Source of the DNA: Isoetes taiwanensis | Lineage: Eukaryota; Streptophyta; Lycopodiopsida; Isoetales; Isoetaceae | Length of the DNA: 64,000 nucleotides | Direction of reading: 5' to 3' | Assembly (NCBI GenBank): GCA_021234155.1 | Contig: JAJEKV010000064.1 | Coordinates: 7,442,001 to 7,506,000, forward strand | In this document: positions 19,890-31,499 of the stretch, piece by piece | Layout: every line of letters begins with the position of its first letter | How positions within the stretch are numbered: the first letter of the stretch is position 1 | Position numbers and translations under genes: made by a program | Notes under the pieces: generated by a model | Seen by the model: only the letters and a program-made list of their open reading frames with translations | What the model was told of the DNA's origin: nothing | The model's database searches: none

Positions 19890-22342
19890 ATGTCGGATTC
19901 AGATTATGAGGATGAGGGTTCCTTGAGCGAGCTTTCAGATGATGGCAATAGCGACTATTGGGAGGATTCATCTGACAATTCAGATGCCGATTGCTCTACA
20001 CCGTCCATTGCCACCAGTGCACCTCGTGGCCCCGGTGGTTCCAATGTTGTGCAGGAGGTGGTTCAGATGTATCCCGATCCGTGCGACTGGCTTAGGCAGC
20101 AACGGGCCCGAGGAGTTCGTGTGCATGGGTATGTGTTCTTGAAAGCAACATATGATCTTATGATTGTTTCCGTCAACGAAGGTAGACCCCCGTATTCGTG
20201 CGACATCAGGATCGCAGACCCAGATTTTCCTCCCCTTCCACAGAGACCAGACAGGCATGTTCTTTCCGAGTGGCATAGATATGAGGGACGGTGGGAGCAA
20301 TACCGTGAGGGGCTATACGTGGGAGTCGTCGGTCATGTTTCCTATTTGCATAGGGTGGGATCGCATCCACATAAGTGTGTGCCTTGGGTAGAGGATTGGA
20401 ACAATCTAGTGGCGCAGTGCCACATTGCCAATGGCCAGCACTTGTCGAAGACGCAGACCCTAGAAGAAATAAGATCACAGTGGGAGACAGGCATAGCGAG
20501 GCGCGGGATCCCTACTGAATACGTGACCCGATTACTGCGTGTGTGCGATTGCAAAGGTTCGCATGTACATGAAGGATAGTGACTTCCCTCAACATGAGAC
20601 TAGCTGCTTGTCGGCCCCGACCGACATCGAGTGGGAGAGGTGCAGGTGCGAGACCGTGTCCGTCTTGTGCACATCCACACGCGCATCAGGACCGGGGGTG
20701 GCGGTCGGCAGATGAGGGTGGACGATTTTGCCTGCCACCGGTGGAGGAATCCCAGGCGCAGGCCCACAACTTCTGGCAGCAGGTCAGGGGAGGAGTCACG
20801 ACGTGGTCGCGCGTATTTGCTTCGCGACAAAGCATCGGCCGAATGGTCATGCGGAGGACAGTGAGCGGACCTGGATATTTGCGCGGCCAGTGCATTCTGG
20901 GCACGATCCATACGAAGCGCCAGAGGTATGGTCTCTACCAGTTCACCCTAATCTGATAGAAAGAGCCGCGGCGATTAATGAGAAACGTGAAGCGGACAAA
21001 GGCCATGGTGGGACATGGCGAAGGCGATGGGTCCCATGCTCGGGGAGGAGACCACGGCGGCCGGAAGCGTCACATATCGGTTTGACATGAGCCGGGGAGG
21101 ATGTGTGGCGTCTACGCAACAAGTATTGAATGTTTGGTGGCGAATGTCATGTCTAATTAGGCTTGTAATTGTCTGCGCACTCACTTGCCTTGGCTCGAAC
21201 GCGACTATGTTTCAGGCGGTGGCGCAATGGCCGACTGGGACAGCCTTGAGGAGAACATAGAGGCCTGGGCACATGCAGGAAAGGTCCTCTACCACCAGCC
21301 ATTCGCGTCTCCACGGCTGCGGATCCGAACGCCCATGGATCCTAGTTACGCAAGATGCCGGTATCGCGAGGGCGGCGATCAAGATATCTGGAAAACTTCG
21401 GGGTGGGCCCTCGACTCGACATTCGGCACCAACATGTGGCGGATACCGCTCTACGCAGCCGTGGTTCCAGTTGCTTGCGGGGTTGGATATCCAGTCTTCT
21501 ACATGCTGTGTACACATAAGAAGGGGCGCGGCGGACAAAGAATGCATTACTTAAAAGCGCTTGCGGTGTTTGAACGGATGGGGCATGTAAGGCCAAGGTC
21601 CATCACCATTGACATGGACGGAGAGGAGAGAGTGGCCATAGAAGAGGCAGTTGCCAACGACCCATACTGTTTCAACGAGCACGGCGAGCAGGTAAAGAAC
21701 TTTGCTTGTCACTATTTGCGTTTTCCTAGATGTAATGCCCGTGCAGATCGCAGGCTGTGTCATATCTTGTTGGTTCCATTGCAAGCGAGCATGGCGTGAC
21801 AACCTCATGCCGAGGATACAAGACCCGCTCATACGCCAAGATGTCTGGCAAAGGCTATCTAATCTCATGTTGGAGCCCGACCTGGAGCGGTATGAGCACT
21901 TGGAAAATCACTTCTACAATGCCTATGGTAACAGTGCCGAGATCTTCGAGTAAGTGTCTTTGTCGAGCTCTTGATTAGAAATATCGTTTCGTAGTTGACG
22001 TGCAGCAATACACCTGGCATCCCCAGCTATCTTGCCCACAACTGGTTGTGGGGCGGCGTGTGGGAAGGGAAATGGCAGCGACACCAGAGGTTGTGGCCCC
22101 ATGGATACATGGACACTACCAACTACGTGGAGGCCCATTGGAGGGTGTTGAAGGTCCTCGTCAAAGCACGCCTGTCTCTGCCTGTCGCCGCAGTTACATT
22201 CGCTCTTGCCCGCTGCTCCGCTGTCCTCTGTCGTGCCAGTTCATTGAGGCGCTCCCTCTCCTCATCTGTGAGAGGGGATGGCTACGAAGGGTCATTCCTG
22301 GGACGACCACGTTCCCTCGATGGCCACCACATATCTCTGTGA
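19890..22342 (+). CDS. MULE transposase (DDE), spliced, 5' half uncertain
   Basis: ATG 19,890 opens an acidic N-terminus (MSDSDYEDEGSLSELSDD) in a frame running to 20,579. The central and C-terminal blocks are clear: WALDSTFGTN (first D near 21,413), ITIDMDGEERVAIEEA (second D near 21,611), and CWFHCKRAW. Finally GYMDTTNYVEAHWRVLK supplies the catalytic E near 22,130. Two short GT-AG introns restore the frame: 21,692-21,746 (55 bp) and 21,950-22,005 (56 bp). Between 20,580 and 21,185 the coding frame changes at least twice (recognisable pieces: ARPVHSGHDPYEAPEVW and STQQVLNVWW). Either more mini-introns are present or the gene has decayed there; I could not settle this. The enzyme would bind the element ends and cut and rejoin DNA. 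The C-terminal stop after GHHISL is tentative. Confidence 0.82.
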
Positions 22343-23528
22343 TATGCATTATGGTGCCCAATGGCACCGTCCCTCGTCGACACGCCCACGAGGCGATTCA
22401 CCCGCACCTTGTCCATTTGTATGGGGACACGGGTTGGGTCGTCGCGATACCGATAAGTGCCCAAACTATGTGTGCCACGGGCTGTTCGGGGGCCCAGACG
22501 CCTGACAGTCAGCCATATGCCTCGATATTCCCTATCAAACATACAAGTACAAATGAAAAAACTCTAGAGACATAAATACAAACTGCAAGTACAAATGAAA
22601 AACTCTAGAGACACAACTATGCAAGCTATCTAATGGGGGTCCGACGGTACTTACCAAAAAGTGATGTACCCAACCGCCCCATTTGTCGCATGGTTGGCGT
22701 AATCCGGGAGCCCACTCTCGTCCATCCCTATCGGGCGGCTCTCTCTAGCGTAAGATCTACGCCCCATCGGTCACTGTTGCCATTTTGTAATGCCACGCTT
22801 GGGGAATATGCCGAATGTGTTGTTAGTAAAGTAAATCTAATTATCATAAACAACATATGAAGGTAGGGTGTATAAAGAAGGAAGTCAGAATATGTTCAAC
22901 TTACTCAAGACCATGGTTATAATGGCAATGGTTCAAAAGGCCCATGGTTTTAGAATACAACAAAGGCATATCAAGACAAATCTAGGCATATCAAGACAAA
23001 ATCTGGAATACAAAATTTAGAATACAAAATCTAGAATACAAAATGCAGGCATATATTAAAGAATACAAAATCTAGGCACAAAATCTACAATACAAATACA
23101 AATGGGCACATATTAAATACCTTATGGAAGCGTGAAAATCGCTTTTAAGCACGAAACCGGAAAACCTCAAATATGAGCGATTCGAAACGAAAATCGCTTC
23201 AACACGAAACCTCAAATATGAGCGATTCTAAAACCTGAAAATTGCTTAAGCGATTTTGAAAATCGCTTAAGCGATTTTTTCGCCGCCGCGCTTGCTGGCC
23301 AGTCTTGCGGCAGTAAGCTGAAAATCGCTTAAAAGCGATTTTCGGCCGGGGCCTCGTCGCGGCCCGGGTCGTCTTGGCGAGCCCCACGGCGCTCGGGCCT
23401 CAGCAGGCGGGCGGGGCTCACAAGACGCCAAAATTTAAAATCGCAAGGGATTTCTTTTTTTTTTTTCCCCTTATGATTTTCGTGGCGCCCTTTTCAGGCG
23501 GGGAAAATAAAAGCGATTTTCCAGCCCA
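22343..23528. other. MULE 3' non-coding region
   Basis: No ORF with recognisable features. It contains a two-copy repeat with AGTACAAATGAAAAA and CTCTAGAGACA (22,548-22,615) and a GAATACAAAATCTAGG-type minisatellite (about 22,945-23,110). Further palindromes lie at 23,238-23,257 and 23,259-23,278, with degenerate ones near 23,131 and 23,321. One leads into the right terminal repeat at 23,528. Confidence 0.7.
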
Positions 23529-23590
23529 AAATCGCTTAAGCGATTTCTGGCCGCGGGGGACCCCGATTTGGGGAGCCAAAAAAGACCTCG
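23529..23590 (-). repeat. MULE right terminal inverted repeat
   Basis: Read on the minus strand it opens CGAGGTCTTTTTTGGCTCCC, then CAAATCGGGGTC and a palindrome copy. It pairs with 17,770-17,831. The TSD GTTCGCGTA follows at 23,591-23,599. Confidence 0.92.
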
Positions 23591-23599
23591 GTTCGCGTA

Positions 23600-24472
23600 G
23601 GGTATGTTTGCATCAAGGTGCCCTAGTTTAGGACTTACAATTGTTAGATAATCATACGACAACATACGTAGAACAAATAGCGATGTTGCCTATTTAGGAC
23701 AATATTTTCTTTCTATCATGATTGGAACCATATTGTACTCTATAATTTTGATCACTTGTCCTTCTGGGCAAACTTAATTTCCTACCTTCATCATTGATAC
23801 ATGGTTTGTTGCTTTTAAGCCACATTTTCGTCAAGTTTAGATTGTTGCTCTTGCCATTCTTGATCCAGGCCAAAGACAAGTACATGCTCTTGCATCATTT
23901 GATAACATGGTTTTAGTTGCACAACCTCTTGGATATCAGAAGCAATATCCAAGTGACTGTCCCTTTCAAATGATGGCTCTATCTGAGGTACGTTTGCATA
24001 GCCATGGCAGGCTTAATCTCTAGGGAGGCTTCTTCTACATCTCTAGGTTCCTGGCATCTTCAGTTCTTCAAAGTTTCTTCTTGTTTTAAACTGCATTTCC
24101 ATAGGCCTATTCTGAGGGAAACGGGATGAATGACACGTCTATTCTTCCCCGTCACGTTCTTGCTCGCCATCAAGAGCCTGATGATAGGTAGACGGCCTCG
24201 TGTTACGGGGCTTGCACTAACAGGAGGAATGAACTCCAGTTCTATACGTGTGGGGCATCGTATACAAGCAGGGAACGTCACTACGGTACAATGGTCTTGG
24301 TTGACCAAGATCGAGCACTGGCCATTTCCTAGTAATATTAACAACCTAGATATTTAGTGTTGGAGCTGAAATTCCAAGCAAGAGCCTCGAATAGTGGGAG
24401 AATTGTTTTTCCCATCATAGGATAAGCAGTTAGCTTAGTAAAACTTCGAAAAAAAATTGTCAGTAGGGACAT
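23600..24472. other. Intergenic DNA with a possible old LTR fragment
   Basis: No gene identified. At about 24,120-24,350 order and words (GGGATGAATGACACGTC, GAACGTCACTACGGTACAATGG) faintly resemble the last 200 bp of the LTR of the young element at 49.7-51.1 kb (GGGACGAATGACACCTC, GAGCGTCACAATGG). This would be a very diverged solo fragment. The resemblance is by eye and tentative. Confidence 0.35.
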
Positions 24473-25390
24473 GACTACTCACGTCGTGCGCCCAGGACCA
24501 TACTGAGAATCTTAGTTGGCCTCCTGGCACATGCCGTGAGTAATTTGACCACAGTTAACCAAGAATAGTAAGTTTAACAGGTAATCTGATAGGGTAAGTA
24601 AGCTTAAATCTGAAACTAAGCTAGGAAGACCTATCAGAACACTAGAACATTAAAAACTAATAGGAAACAATAAATTAAGGGACGAAAAGGGCCACTACTC
24701 CTGCCGTGCGCCCAACACCTGACTAAGAAACTCAGTCGGCCTCTTGGCACACGCCATGAGTAGTTGGTCGTTAATTGTTGACTTCTTTTTAGGACATTGA
24801 TTGTTGACTTCTTTTTAGATCAAAGTTTTTTTTGTGTAAATTGAGAGATTTAAACCCCCAACCTCCTTACCAACATGTAAAGAGCATTATACTGGTACTT
24901 GTTTGACTTTTATTTCTTATATAGAGTATATGACAATTTTAAGGTAGGAAAGGGATTTGAGCCCTTGACTTCTTGGCTTCTAGTCAACTGTACTTACCAT
25001 TTGAGCTAAAGTGATAATGGTGTAATTTTTGTGTGCGTTAATCTATTAAGTAATATATATAATTCTCTTTTACGATTTAAGAAGGGCTTGAACCTTCAAT
25101 ATGACCAAACAAACCTCCAGTACTCACGCCGTGCACCAGAAGCACGACTGAAAATCTTACTCGGGCCTGTGCGCGCCGTGAGTAGTCGACCTCTGATCTA
25201 CACCAAAACAACCCCAAATTGAGCAAACAAGGGTGTTTTCGGGTTCTAGTCATCGAATAGAGCAAGAAAATGCCCTCATTTCATCAGTTTAGCGACATCT
25301 AGGGCCCAAATAGGCTGCCAGTGCTCACGTCGACGCCAGGAGCACAATTGAGAATCTCACTCGGGCCTGGGGAGCACGCCATAAATAGTC
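24473..25390. repeat. Four dispersed copies of a 70-bp hairpin unit
   Basis: Copies lie at 24,473-24,545, 24,694-24,763, 25,120-25,186 and 25,320-25,390. Each has a left arm of the type ACTACTCACGTCGTGCGCC and a middle with CTGAGAATCTTAGTTGG or CTCACTCGGGCCT. The right arm is of the type GGCACACGCCGTGAGTAGT, so each unit can fold on itself. The middle parts are also similar between copies, which makes them one family, not chance hairpins. No protein or target duplication was seen. Confidence 0.8.
24936..25025 (-). other. tRNA-like relic, possibly SINE head
   Basis: The minus strand contains TTTAGCTCAAATGGTAAG, an A-box-like block. About 40 bases on is AAGGGCTCAAATCCCTT, a B-box and T-arm-like stem-loop. 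No matching acceptor stem was found, so a functional tRNA is unlikely. It lies among the four hairpin repeats. Confidence 0.35.
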
Positions 25391-25558
25391 AAAACTTTGA
25401 ACCTTCATAACTTGACCTAGACAACTCCAAATCACCTGAAATTTGTTGCAATAGGACTATTAGATAGTCTAGAACTCAATTATAACTCAAATTATGCTAG
25501 AAACGTCATATCCTACCTCAAAATGACCAAAACTGCTCCCCCTTCACCGACTCGATGC
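25391..25558. other. Short spacer
   Basis: Nothing recognised here between the hairpin family and the tandem duplication. Confidence 0.5.
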
Positions 25559-25712
25559 ACATGAGTTTTAAAAGGAAGAACGCAAGGCAGAAACATACAG
25601 GTGTAGGAGTATGTCTGATGAGGAAGCCTGCATTAACATGAGTTTAAAAAGGAAGAATGCAAGGCATAAATATACAAGTGCATGAGTATGTCAGACGAGG
25701 AAGCCTGCATTA
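25559..25712. repeat. 77-bp tandem duplication
   Basis: Copy 1 (25,559-25,635) and copy 2 (25,636-25,712) both begin ACATGAGTTT and end GAGGAAGCCTGCATTA. They differ at about ten positions. Confidence 0.85.
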
Positions 25713-28700
25713 GCATCATGACTTAGAGTATGAGAGCATAATCTTCTATCGAGAGGAGAATTCATGGAGCGCATAAGAATCAGAGGGAGGATCACCACGA
25801 TCTTGCAGCCTAGTAGCTCAAGGGGACGTCATGCAAAGTCAACAACAACTATGAAGCACCCAAGGCTGACCAGGACGAGCTTTCAGATCCCTTGCACTAG
25901 TAGGAAAACTTTCATGACTTCATCGATTTCAAAAATAGGAGATCACGATGGAGAGAAGACACATATTAGGGGAGAAACATCTCTGACTTGAAGGTTTATA
26001 TCAGAATCAGGGGCAAGATCAAGGAGGAGGATAGTCTGTTCGAACAAGAATTCTAGATCCAACACCTAGAAACCAAAGGAAGGGTGACTTTACTACTTCA
26101 TCAAGTAGTGCGAGATTCGAGTGGACTAGATCACAGCCAACAGGGACAGAACACTCAAATAAGGCGACCAGAAGGAGCTATGGTAGGTGCAATGGGAACG
26201 ACCACACTTCCAAACACATGGAAAGCATCTCGCAACGAAGCAAAGTCCAAGCAACAAGAGTCGCGCTCAAAAATTCAACTTGAGAAGGAATGACATTGTC
26301 TACCCGTTGATCGCCATCTCAGAGCTTCGAATGCATGCAAAACTGGTTAACCACGTCAACCAGGTGATCCTATTCAAGCGATCAACGGCACTGCACATCT
26401 TCAACCTTGCAACTGCACACTGCATGTAAGGATGTTGAGTGGTCATTACATTCCACACAACAGGTAAACATATTAAGGAGGAGTAATTTTTACTCAAGGG
26501 TTCACATTGAGAAACATTCTTCACAATTTGGGATGAAGAGCTCAAATTGGACAGGAAGGTCAACTATAACAGCAGCATCTCAAGGAATCTCAAAGTCAAC
26601 CAAAACGAGGAATATGCAGCAAGTAAGAAGAATCAAACATATTAGGAAAAAGGGAAACTCTAAAGTAGTATACACATTTAAGTATATCCTCTTATATAAT
26701 TTGGAAAAATGAATGAATTGAAATCACAACGTACGTGTGTACATGCCTATTGTATATCTCGAGTGCTCACACATAGAGTGTAGAAACATGAGTTTAGAGT
26801 CATGTTTTAGGGGGTTTAACATTTAGATCAAGAAACTCCATCACTTCGACTGCCAGCACAACTATAGCCCAAGATCAAGTTTTCGAATGGAAGAGCAAGT
26901 ACGATGGAGAAACGAGCAGAACCCAAGCAAAGCTTCGACTCCAAACACTTCGGGAAGTGTCCTCAAACAGAAGGTCGCTCGTCTAGCCAATGTCAGGATG
27001 AAAGATAATGTTGGCCGTGTCAAGATCATTAGCGCTGCACCATCTAGGTTTTGCACCAGGACATCTTTGGGATGCAGCTCTGCCTCTTGTGGCAGCGGCA
27101 ACACTTGACGACCTTATGACATGAGTGCCCTCAACAATAGAAGGAGGAACGGTCAGACATCTTTAAAAACTACAGCCACGACCTCAAGCCGATAGACGTT
27201 GAGAAATTCTCGGGGATGACCCGACATCAATGAGCCAATTAAGAAGGCAACATCTTGACGACCATAATCTCGCATTGTGGTGATGTATGGTGATGCTTGT
27301 GACATGCGTATTAGATGGAGATACAATTACAAAAGCTATTGCAGCGATGGGTTTTGCCTATGCTCATTTGTCAGGTACTCCTACCAGTAATCATAAGAGA
27401 AGAAGCCAATTGTATCTCCGATATATAGGACCTCAACACCCAAGATAGAAGCATTCGACACCTTAATAACAAGGATAGCAATCGAAGCAACTTCGGCAAA
27501 AAGAGAGTCAAGACAATAGCCAGGCTATTCAAGAACAAAAGTAGATCTAGGGCAGAAACTTCTTCAACTCAAGGGCCAAGCTATGTTGACATAAGCATCT
27601 ATCATCCCCGACAACATAACCATCAGAGAGGAGAGCCATGATGCTTTGTTCACCACAAAGACACTCAAGTATAGTGGGACAAAGGCCACAAACTGAAACC
27701 GAGAGAAGTGATAGAAATCAACTATGTCCACGAGCTCCTTAGAGGCAACATGAAGTACAAAATTGCTGAGCATGACCAAGCGCCACTAGAGGGTACCACA
27801 AAACAAGAAGGCAACATAGCGCCTTAGAACGTGACAATGTCCAAGCCATAAGATCGAGGGGGTCAAAGAAATAAGAACGACTAGGCGAACCGAGCTGAAG
27901 AATTGGCGATTTAACTAGAAACCTCATCAAGATACGACAACTCGCATGCAACTTGGCGAACCCAAGGCTTGACGATTCGAAGAACAACTCCTTAGGAGCC
28001 TAGCCAACGGAATTGCGCACAACCTCAAGAGGCGCCTCCAAATACTTCAGACATCTTGGAGGGGGGACAACTTTCGCCCAAGAACAAGATCAGAAAATAG
28101 ATCGGACCGAATCATCAACGACATTCGCATATTTAATTAAAGTGTGAAGCAAAAGTGTATTGCGCCATAATCAATAGATATCGGATCAATGAACCTACCC
28201 AGAGTACGAGCTGACGTACAAATAGGAGGAAGATCGACACCACCGCCATGAAATACGTATGCACCTTAAGGGGAGGCACTAGAGGATCTAATAGCTTTAA
28301 TAGTATTTGTAATTGTGTAAGCTATATGCCGTTATGCATATTAACATTGTTATTCCCTCCCTTCCATAGTGTAACAGATCAAAAGGAGGAGATGCCAGGC
28401 AATCAACATCCTCAACACTCTTCGGGCAACACGATAATGATAGAGGACTCGACGTAAGAGATGTTGATGGAGTTGACACAACAATATCAGATCTAGAGTC
28501 ATCCTTTAGTCGCCAAGATGAAGAATCCAACGTGGAGGATATGTTTCAAAGGCACCACCTTCAGGCTTTGGGAAGGAATATAGGAGACTTCAATCACCAA
28601 CTACAACATCGAAACCACCAGCAATGGGAGGCCTCTAATGAAGAAAGTCGACCTCTACATCGAGGAGGAGCCCGGAGTCTCGACCAACTCGGAAGAACAT

Positions 28701-31499
28701 TACCTTACTGCTTCACGCCGGCAACGAGTGGATGAACTTCTAGCAAGAGTGAGAAGCTATGATCATATAGGGTCTAGTAAGATAAATGTACAGATGATGA
28801 CATCCATAATGGGATTAGAAGGCATTTTCAGATATTTAAGAATTGCCCCAAGATTGAGCAAAGCATCAAAGATTGGGAAGGAAATGCATAGGAGCAACTA
28901 AAATTATACACAGTTGTTAACGGGCATCCAACATATTGAAACCACTTAGTGAGATTGATCACTTCGCTAAGAAGGAATCATTACTAGGATAATTAATGAC
29001 CATGTATAAAGCTAATACCTCCAAGGAATAGTCCAACTGAAAGAAAAGAAGTAATCTAGCAAGTCCGGCCAACTTGTTATGTTGGCATCAATTCAATTAG
29101 TAAGAATATTCCAAGAGAGTAAATAACTAAGAAAAGGGGAATATCTAGGATGCGAAATTGGATAATACATATAAGGTACGTCTAAATATAAGAAGTATAT
29201 TGATCACATAGTCTTTTGAGACAAAAAGAATTGTCATGATCACAGAATCTCGTAGGTTAGAATTACTCTAATAATTTGGTAACCCATCACCTTAGGGATA
29301 GATATGTTAAACATGATGGCTCCATCCATCATGTTAGGCAGTTAAATTTGTTTAGCTAAGGCCAATAAATTAAATGTTTTAGGTAAGAAGCATGTAACCT
29401 CTTAAGGGAAGAGAATAGCCTTGATGTTGGGTCCAACATCAATTGAGGGGATAGGGTGCGTTAGATAACGCCATTGAAGGGGTATAGAGCCATTCTCTTT
29501 TCGAAGAAAGGGGAGGGCTCAATCTTATGATTGAACGTACCTGCATCTTATGGGCAAATCGACGTTAAGTTAATCGACGTCGACATCATAGACAAGTTCC
29601 ACCGTCGGAATTCATAGAGGCAATGGCCAGGTCGCCTTCAAGTTAGTCGACGCAGGCTTGATAGGTAGGTGCATTCTAGCTATAGGAGGCGAGTGAGCCA
29701 AGGTGGGGAGAGAGAAATCATCTAGGAAATTGCAATTGTCATAGGACGCATGATAGGAAAAGCACATGCACCCGTGGCCATGAGAGGAATTTCGCCATTC
29801 CTCACGCCGTCATCAAATGCATGCATTCATACCCAAGAATGATGTAGCCAAGCTCTTATAGTTAAATAAATCAGAGATGTGGATCACTTAAAACCACATA
29901 AATTATATGTATATGATCTAAAAGTACATCATTGTAGCATGCATTTAAGGACAGTCCACGTGAGAAAATCTGTTGCAAGCCTTAATATGTCTCGTTAAGT
30001 AAATGTAATAATTACACATGTAATTAACCTTCAAGATCCTTGTAAATATAATCAGAAATTGTCTTATTTTAAGTATAGCAACCGTAAAATATATACCTGT
30101 AAGGTTGAAGCATCATCAAGTGGAGAACGAGAGTTACACGCTTAACACTTGGATTTGATGATAAAGAACCCTAACTATATGATAAATAATTAAAATATTT
30201 TTTAAATTATAATTATTGCCTCGACATAATTGTAGAAAGGTATGTTTTAAAGGCCTTAAAGTTATCATAGAACCGACAATTAGATATAATATTATTGGAA
30301 CCAATATATCCAATATTACTATAATGTTAATGTGGGAATATTACCTTAAGATAATTAATTTAATTGCAAGCACAAAAGGAGTCCAGCAGGGATCATGCAA
30401 GGTTGCTGCCATGCTATGGCAGCATAGAAGAGCAAGATACAATGTGATTTACTCATGCTCACACTTGGATTTGAACACAGATATACAAGCACAATTCACT
30501 TGAGGAAATGCATCTTTGCACATCATGAAGTGGAGACTTGAAGACCAAGATGAAGACATTCAACAAAGATCACACAAGCATGCTAAGGAAGGTGAATCAA
30601 GCAACACATTTTTGAAGATTTGAAGACCCCTTATGTTTCCATTTGAGTTCTTGGCATAACTACATCCCATGACCTCCATCTCAAGCCTTCCATATCCTTT
30701 GCCATGAAAACATGCCTATGTGACCTCAAATTCCAGCTTAGCTTTCATCACCTAAAGCAAATTGGCCTAGAAGATTTTTTCTAGTCAAAACTTCTCTTCC
30801 ACATGCCATTTACACTACACACACCTACCATACCATCAACATCTTGTTAAAACACATCGAATGAACTAAAAAACAAAAGTCTAGCCTGGATTTGCCAAGA
30901 ATAGTACTAAACAGGGGATTTTAGAAGGGGGAAAATGGGCTCTGAGTTTTTTCGAGGGCTTTGAGGCAAAGAACGGATCGAAGACTTTGAAGAAAGACCG
31001 GTTCCAAGATTTTGAGCTTGAATTTGCCTTCCAGATATCAGATTATGCATGAATTTCTGATAATTCCTATGAATTACCTGATTGTTTACCTTATTTGATT
31101 CTGTGCCCAAGATATAGAGCTTGGGATTACCATTGTTTGCTGTGTGATTCTTTAGTGAATGAAAATCCGATCCTTGTTGAACTACTTGTGAATGATTTCT
31201 TGAACATTATGTTTAGCCTCATAATTTGTACGACAGGTAAGCATTGCATTCAAACATAAGAAGTATGGCAGTAGAATAGTTGCACGAGAGCATAAACAGC
31301 ATAAATTGACGACGTTCAGAGTGCTTACACAACATTTTGACAGAGATTTGCAATTACACAACTAGTTCCATAGTCTGCACACACTGCTCCATATTTGCAT
31401 TTCCGGAAGTAATTTGCATCCTACCACCTGCAAAGGCATACATAGCTTTGGCATTTACTCCAAAAGTAAAAAAAAAAAAGAACATTAAATATCCAGTAG
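25713..31499. other. Large unrecognised, probably repetitive region
   Basis: Many short frames with frequent stops occur on both strands, and none matches a family I know. The A-rich, purine-rich plus strand at 25.7-28.9 kb has the texture of a decayed retroelement body, but no gag zinc knuckle, protease, reverse transcriptase or integrase motif was found. A palindrome TTGATGTTGG-GT-CCAACATCAA lies near 29,412. AT-rich DNA follows at 29.9-31.5 kb. Confidence 0.4.

Larger units (their letters stand above)
17770..23590 (+). mobile_element. Autonomous-type MULE, 5821 bp, three ORFs
   Basis: A complete Mutator-like element. Its ends are inverted repeats of about 62 bp (17,770-17,831 and 23,529-23,590, roughly 80% identical by eye), opening CGGTGCC and CGAGGTC and sharing GGCTCCC and AAATCGGGGTC. 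Identical 9-bp target duplications GTTCGCGTA lie at 17,761-17,769 and 23,591-23,599. Nine-base duplications and the DDE transposase with CWFHCKRAW identify the Mutator superfamily. It carries two further ORFs (18,303-18,734 and 18,972-19,472) and at least 14 full or near-full palindromes AAAATCGCTTAAGCGATTTT. Three sets of these form promoter cassettes. Diverged TIRs but perfect TSDs suggest a fairly recent insertion of an element whose two ends had already diverged. The 593-bp element at 4303 belongs to the same family. Confidence 0.95.

Noticed and set aside
22282-22542. Minus-strand 86-codon frame at the MULE 3' end as a fourth gene
   Set aside because: It overlaps the transposase C-terminus, lacks a promoter cassette and shows no known motif; likely a shadow frame.
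24473-25390. CRISPR-like array
   Set aside because: The repeated units are 70-bp hairpins with irregular 150-360 bp spacing in a plant nuclear context; no direct-repeat and spacer structure.
25713-28900. Endogenous pararetrovirus or intact retroelement
   Set aside because: No coat, protease, RT, RNase H or integrase motif could be found in any frame.
30216-30503. 95-codon plus ORF in AT-rich DNA
   Set aside because: No supporting splice sites, motifs or codon pattern; chance frame.
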